64,000 nt of DNA from Meloidogyne chitwoodi (lineage: Eukaryota > Nematoda > Chromadorea > Rhabditida > Meloidogynidae), in NCBI GenBank assembly GCA_015183035.1, contig JACZZP010000008.1:1612001-1676000 (forward strand), given 5' to 3'. Under the pieces are notes generated by a model. That model had not been told where the DNA came from. It worked only from the letters and a program-made list of their open reading frames with translations, and searched no databases. Shown here in pieces: positions 60,801 through 64,000 of the stretch. The stretch's first letter is position 1; each line of letters starts with the position of its first letter. Made by a program: the position numbers and the translations under genes.

Positions 60801-62371
60801 ATTATTTCCTTAAATAAAAGAATATTATTATACCTATTTTTAGTTAATTAATTAATTTACTAATTCCCTAACCAATTTAATTATTTTAAGACAAAATAAT
60901 GTTTTAAATATATTTATTTATTTAAATATATTAAAGCTTATTTTTTAAATATTTTTTATTTTTTTTTTCAATTTTTCCTAAAATAAATTTATTTATTTTT
61001 TATTTATTTTTCTAAATTCTCCAACAGATAATTTTTCTAAAAATTATAAAATAATATATTTATTTTCTCAAATAATAAAAAAAATTTATTGACGTTATTT
61101 TGTATTTATTTAAATAAATAAATAAAATATAATAAAAGAAAAAAAATCTTTTTTTTTCTTTTATAAAATATTTTTTAGTAAAATAACTAAAATAGAACAT
61201 TAAAAGTAGTGAATAAAAAAATAAAAAATAATTAATTATTTTTTTATTTAATTTTTAAATAAAATTATTAATTTAATTTTTTACTCTAATAAATTATTAT
61301 ATATTTTTTAAAATTAAAAAAATATTATTTTATTAAAGAAATTCTCTCTTAATTATTTAATTTTAATTATTAAAATATTTATTTTATTTATTTATTTTAT
61401 TTCGTCATTTCCTATTAAATTTATTTTTATTTATTTCACGCATTTTCTTAGATTATTTTATGCTTTTTTTGGTACTTTTTTATTTAAAAAAAATTTTTTT
61501 TATTCTTAGAAAATTTTGAGTGCTTTTTTTTGTTAAATATTTTATTATTTTATTTTTAAATATTTATTCTTTTATTAAACTTTTTTTTTTTCTTAAATTA
61601 AAAAAATATTTTAAAATTAATTAAATATTATTTTTAAATTACTTTTTCTTTTTTTTTTAAATTTAAAAAAATAATTGGGAGGAAATACTTAAAAAAAGTT
61701 TTTTTTAATTAATTGTAAAATAAGAATATTTATTTTTAAAAAAGATCAAATATCCTTTTAGTACTTCTCTCCGGAAATTCAAAAAATAATTATTATTTTT
61801 TAATTTTAATAAAAAAATATATATTTTTAAAATTAAATTAATTTTATAAATTATTCAATAAATTATTTTTATTTTTATTTTTCTTCACAAAATTCGTCAA
61901 ATTCTTTTTTAATTAATTAATTCGCCAAATAAAGGCAAAACATCATTTTATGGATTTTAAAATATTTATTTATTATAATATTCTTTTTTTTATTATTTAT
62001 TTATTTATTTACAAACATTCATTTAATTTATTTTTTTATTTAAAAAATAAATTAATACCTAATTAATGTTAAATTAAAAATATTTTAGAAAATACCTAAA
62101 ATATTAATATTATTATTAATATTGTTATTTAATATTTTTAAATATTTTTGATTAAAAAAGTCTTTATTTTTAATTAAATAAAATTATTAAATAATATTTA
62201 TATTAAATATTAACAGTTAAAAAGTACTTATTTGCTAATATTTATAAATTAATTATTTATTTATTTAAAATATTATATTTATTTATTTATTGTTCCCCAA
62301 TTATTAATTAATTATTTAAAATTAATTAATTAATTTAAATATTTAGATTTAATTAAATTAAATTAATTAAA
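57889..62371. other. AT desert, about 4.5 kb
   Basis: Almost only A and T with long homopolymers and TTTA/ATTT repeats on both strands. I find no exon with family signal, no RNA gene and no paired terminal repeats. The few G runs (such as about 60710) stand alone. It may be promoter, introns of an unrecognised untranslated gene, or structural DNA. Confidence 0.6.
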
Positions 62372-63956
62372 ATGGTTACAAGACGTAAAACTTCCTCATC
62401 AATGCCTTTATATCAACCAATAGATATTGATAATATTATTAATAAATTAATTAATAATAATACAATACAAGTAAATTAAAATTAAATTAATTTATTTAAA
62501 TAATTAATTTAATTTTAAGTCAAATCAATGGAGACATAATTTAGATATTAGTGAAAGAGAAATTCGTTCAATTTGTCATTTAAGTAGAGAACTATTTCTC
62601 TCACAACCAATGTTATTAGAATTATGTTCTCCTCTTAAAATTGTTGGAGATATTCATGGACAATATTCTGTAAAATTTAAAAAATAATTTATTTAATTAA
62701 TTAATTTATTTTATTAAAAATATTTAATTTTTAAATAATTAAATAATTTTATTTTTTTAAAAAAAGGATTTACTTCGTTTATTTCGAGTTTGTGGTTTTC
62801 CTCCTTCTTCAAATTATTTATTTCTTGGTGATTATGTTGATAGAGGCCCTAGAAGTTTAGAAGTAATTTTTAAAAAATATTTAAAAAATATATTTAATTT
62901 AAAGACAATACTTTTATTACTTTGTTATAAACTTAAATATCCTCTCAACTTTTTTATGCTTAGAGGAAATCATGAAGTAGCAGCATTAAATAGAATATAC
63001 GGATTTTATAATGAATGTAATTTAATTAATTTAAATTTAAATTAAATTATTTAATTATTTTTTAGGTAAAAATAGAACAAGTATTCGTGTTTGGAAAGCT
63101 TTTCAAGATGTTTTTAATTGTTTACCCATTGCTGCTTTAATTAATGTTAATTAATTAAATTAATTTAAATTATTTATTATATTTTAGGGAAGAATTTTTT
63201 GTTGTCACGGTGGTCTTTCTCCTCATTTAAGAACAATGGAACAATTAAAAAGAATACAAAGACCTGTTGAAATTAAAGAATCAGGTAAATTAAATATATT
63301 AATTAATTTATTTATTTAATAAATAATATTATTTAAATGAATACCCAATTAATTTATTTATTTATTAATTTAATATTTATTTATTAATATCCTATTTTTA
63401 ATTTATATTTTAATAAAATAATTAATTTAAAATATAATTTAATTAATTTAAGGTCTTCTTTGTGATCTTTTATGGTCAGATCCAGCAGAACAAATAAATC
63501 AACAAACAGGTTGGTTACCAAATGACAGAGGTGTTAGTTATATTTTTGGTTCTGATATTTTACATCAATTTTTATCAAAAATGGAATTAGATTTAATTGT
63601 TAGAGGTCATCAAGTTGTCGAAGATGGTTATGAATTCTTTGGAAAAAGGGGTTTAGTTACTATATTTTCTGCTCCTAATTATTGTGGAGAATTTGATAAT
63701 GCTGGGGCAGTTATGAATATTGATAGAGAATTACTTTGTTCATTTCAAGTATTTTTTTATTAATTAATTAATATAAAATTAATTTATTTAGATATTAAAA
63801 CCAATAAATTCATTAAATAATTCTTCAATAATACTCAGAGAAAGAAAAAATAATATTTCTTTTTCTTCTTCTTCTTCTTCTTCAGATTCTAATAATAAAT
63901 TAATGGATAGACCAAAAAGGCCTTGGAATATTAACAAAAATATTAAAAATAAATAA
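62372..63956 (+). CDS. PP1-type serine/threonine phosphatase, divergent
   Basis: Metal-dependent PPP-family catalytic subunit. Motifs in order: [108 protein letters not shown] and [19 protein letters not shown] with the usual LCSFQILKP. Metal-binding Asp/His/Asn are all kept. Differences from typical PP1 are GNHEVAAL for GNHECASI, VRGHQ for ARAHQ, a slightly longer loop before NDRGVS, and a basic Ser-rich tail (poly-Ser, ending NINKNIKNK). Nine exons, all GT-AG. It probably belongs to a nematode-specific PP1 branch; some are sperm-specific, which is inference here. Confidence 0.92.
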
Positions 63957-64000
63957 TAATAGTGGATTTAAATAAATATTTTTGATTTTATAATTAAGAA

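Overview
The window looks like nuclear DNA of a nematode, most likely a plant-parasitic tylenchid close to root-knot nematodes (Meloidogyne). The reasons are very high AT content, many 40-60 bp introns with T-rich acceptors, closely spaced co-oriented genes with possible trans-splice sites, nematode-type secreted proteins, and two nematode stem-bulge RNA genes. The species cannot be fixed from sequence alone. All gene models were spliced by hand from reading frame and family conservation.

Layout. 1-4 kb: a secreted Asn/Tyr-rich protein and an acidic protein of unknown function. 4-11.5 kb (+): a PACS trafficking adaptor, the CCA-adding enzyme TRNT1 and a small secreted basic protein. 11.7-14.5 kb (-): an Ariadne RBR ubiquitin ligase and mitochondrial ribosomal protein L51. 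14.9-24.4 kb (+): a close run that could be an operon, made of a HEPN/PaREP1-like protein, ALG5, the Pol I/III subunit POLR1C, PGM3 and an RPAP1-like protein. 25.5-29.2 kb (-): ATG9. 30.5-32.6 kb (-): a protein tyrosine phosphatase with a Gly-rich leader, plus a tandem partial copy of that leader as a separate small gene. 33.3-35.3 kb (-): a secreted Cys-containing protein whose frame is interrupted.

35-43 kb is repeat-rich: 36 copies of a 57-bp satellite, 24 copies of a 33-bp satellite, a 592-bp hAT-type MITE with perfect 8-bp target duplications, and a 1.8-kb array of 11-bp units. An NNMT-like methyltransferase (-) lies between the arrays. 44.1-48.1 kb (-): a tropomodulin/leiomodin-like gene whose intron carries a second hAT-type element of 1029 bp. 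49-49.8 kb (-): two stem-bulge (Y-like) RNA genes with matching upstream TATA and PSE-like elements. 50.4 kb: a small peptide precursor. 51.1-53.9 kb (-): RPB7 and proteasome ATPase Rpt2. 54.3-56.9 kb (+): a MATH-BTB protein. 57.3-57.9 kb (-): a small conserved secreted protein. 57.9-62.4 kb: an AT desert. 62.4-64 kb (+): a PP1-type phosphatase.

The most unusual observation is splicing. Conserved reading frames in four genes (ALG5, POLR1C, RPAP1-like, NNMT-like) require introns whose 3' end is not AG (TG, AT, GG, AT), and two further genes (PACS, Ariadne) need GC donors. Nearly all other introns I traced are GT-AG.
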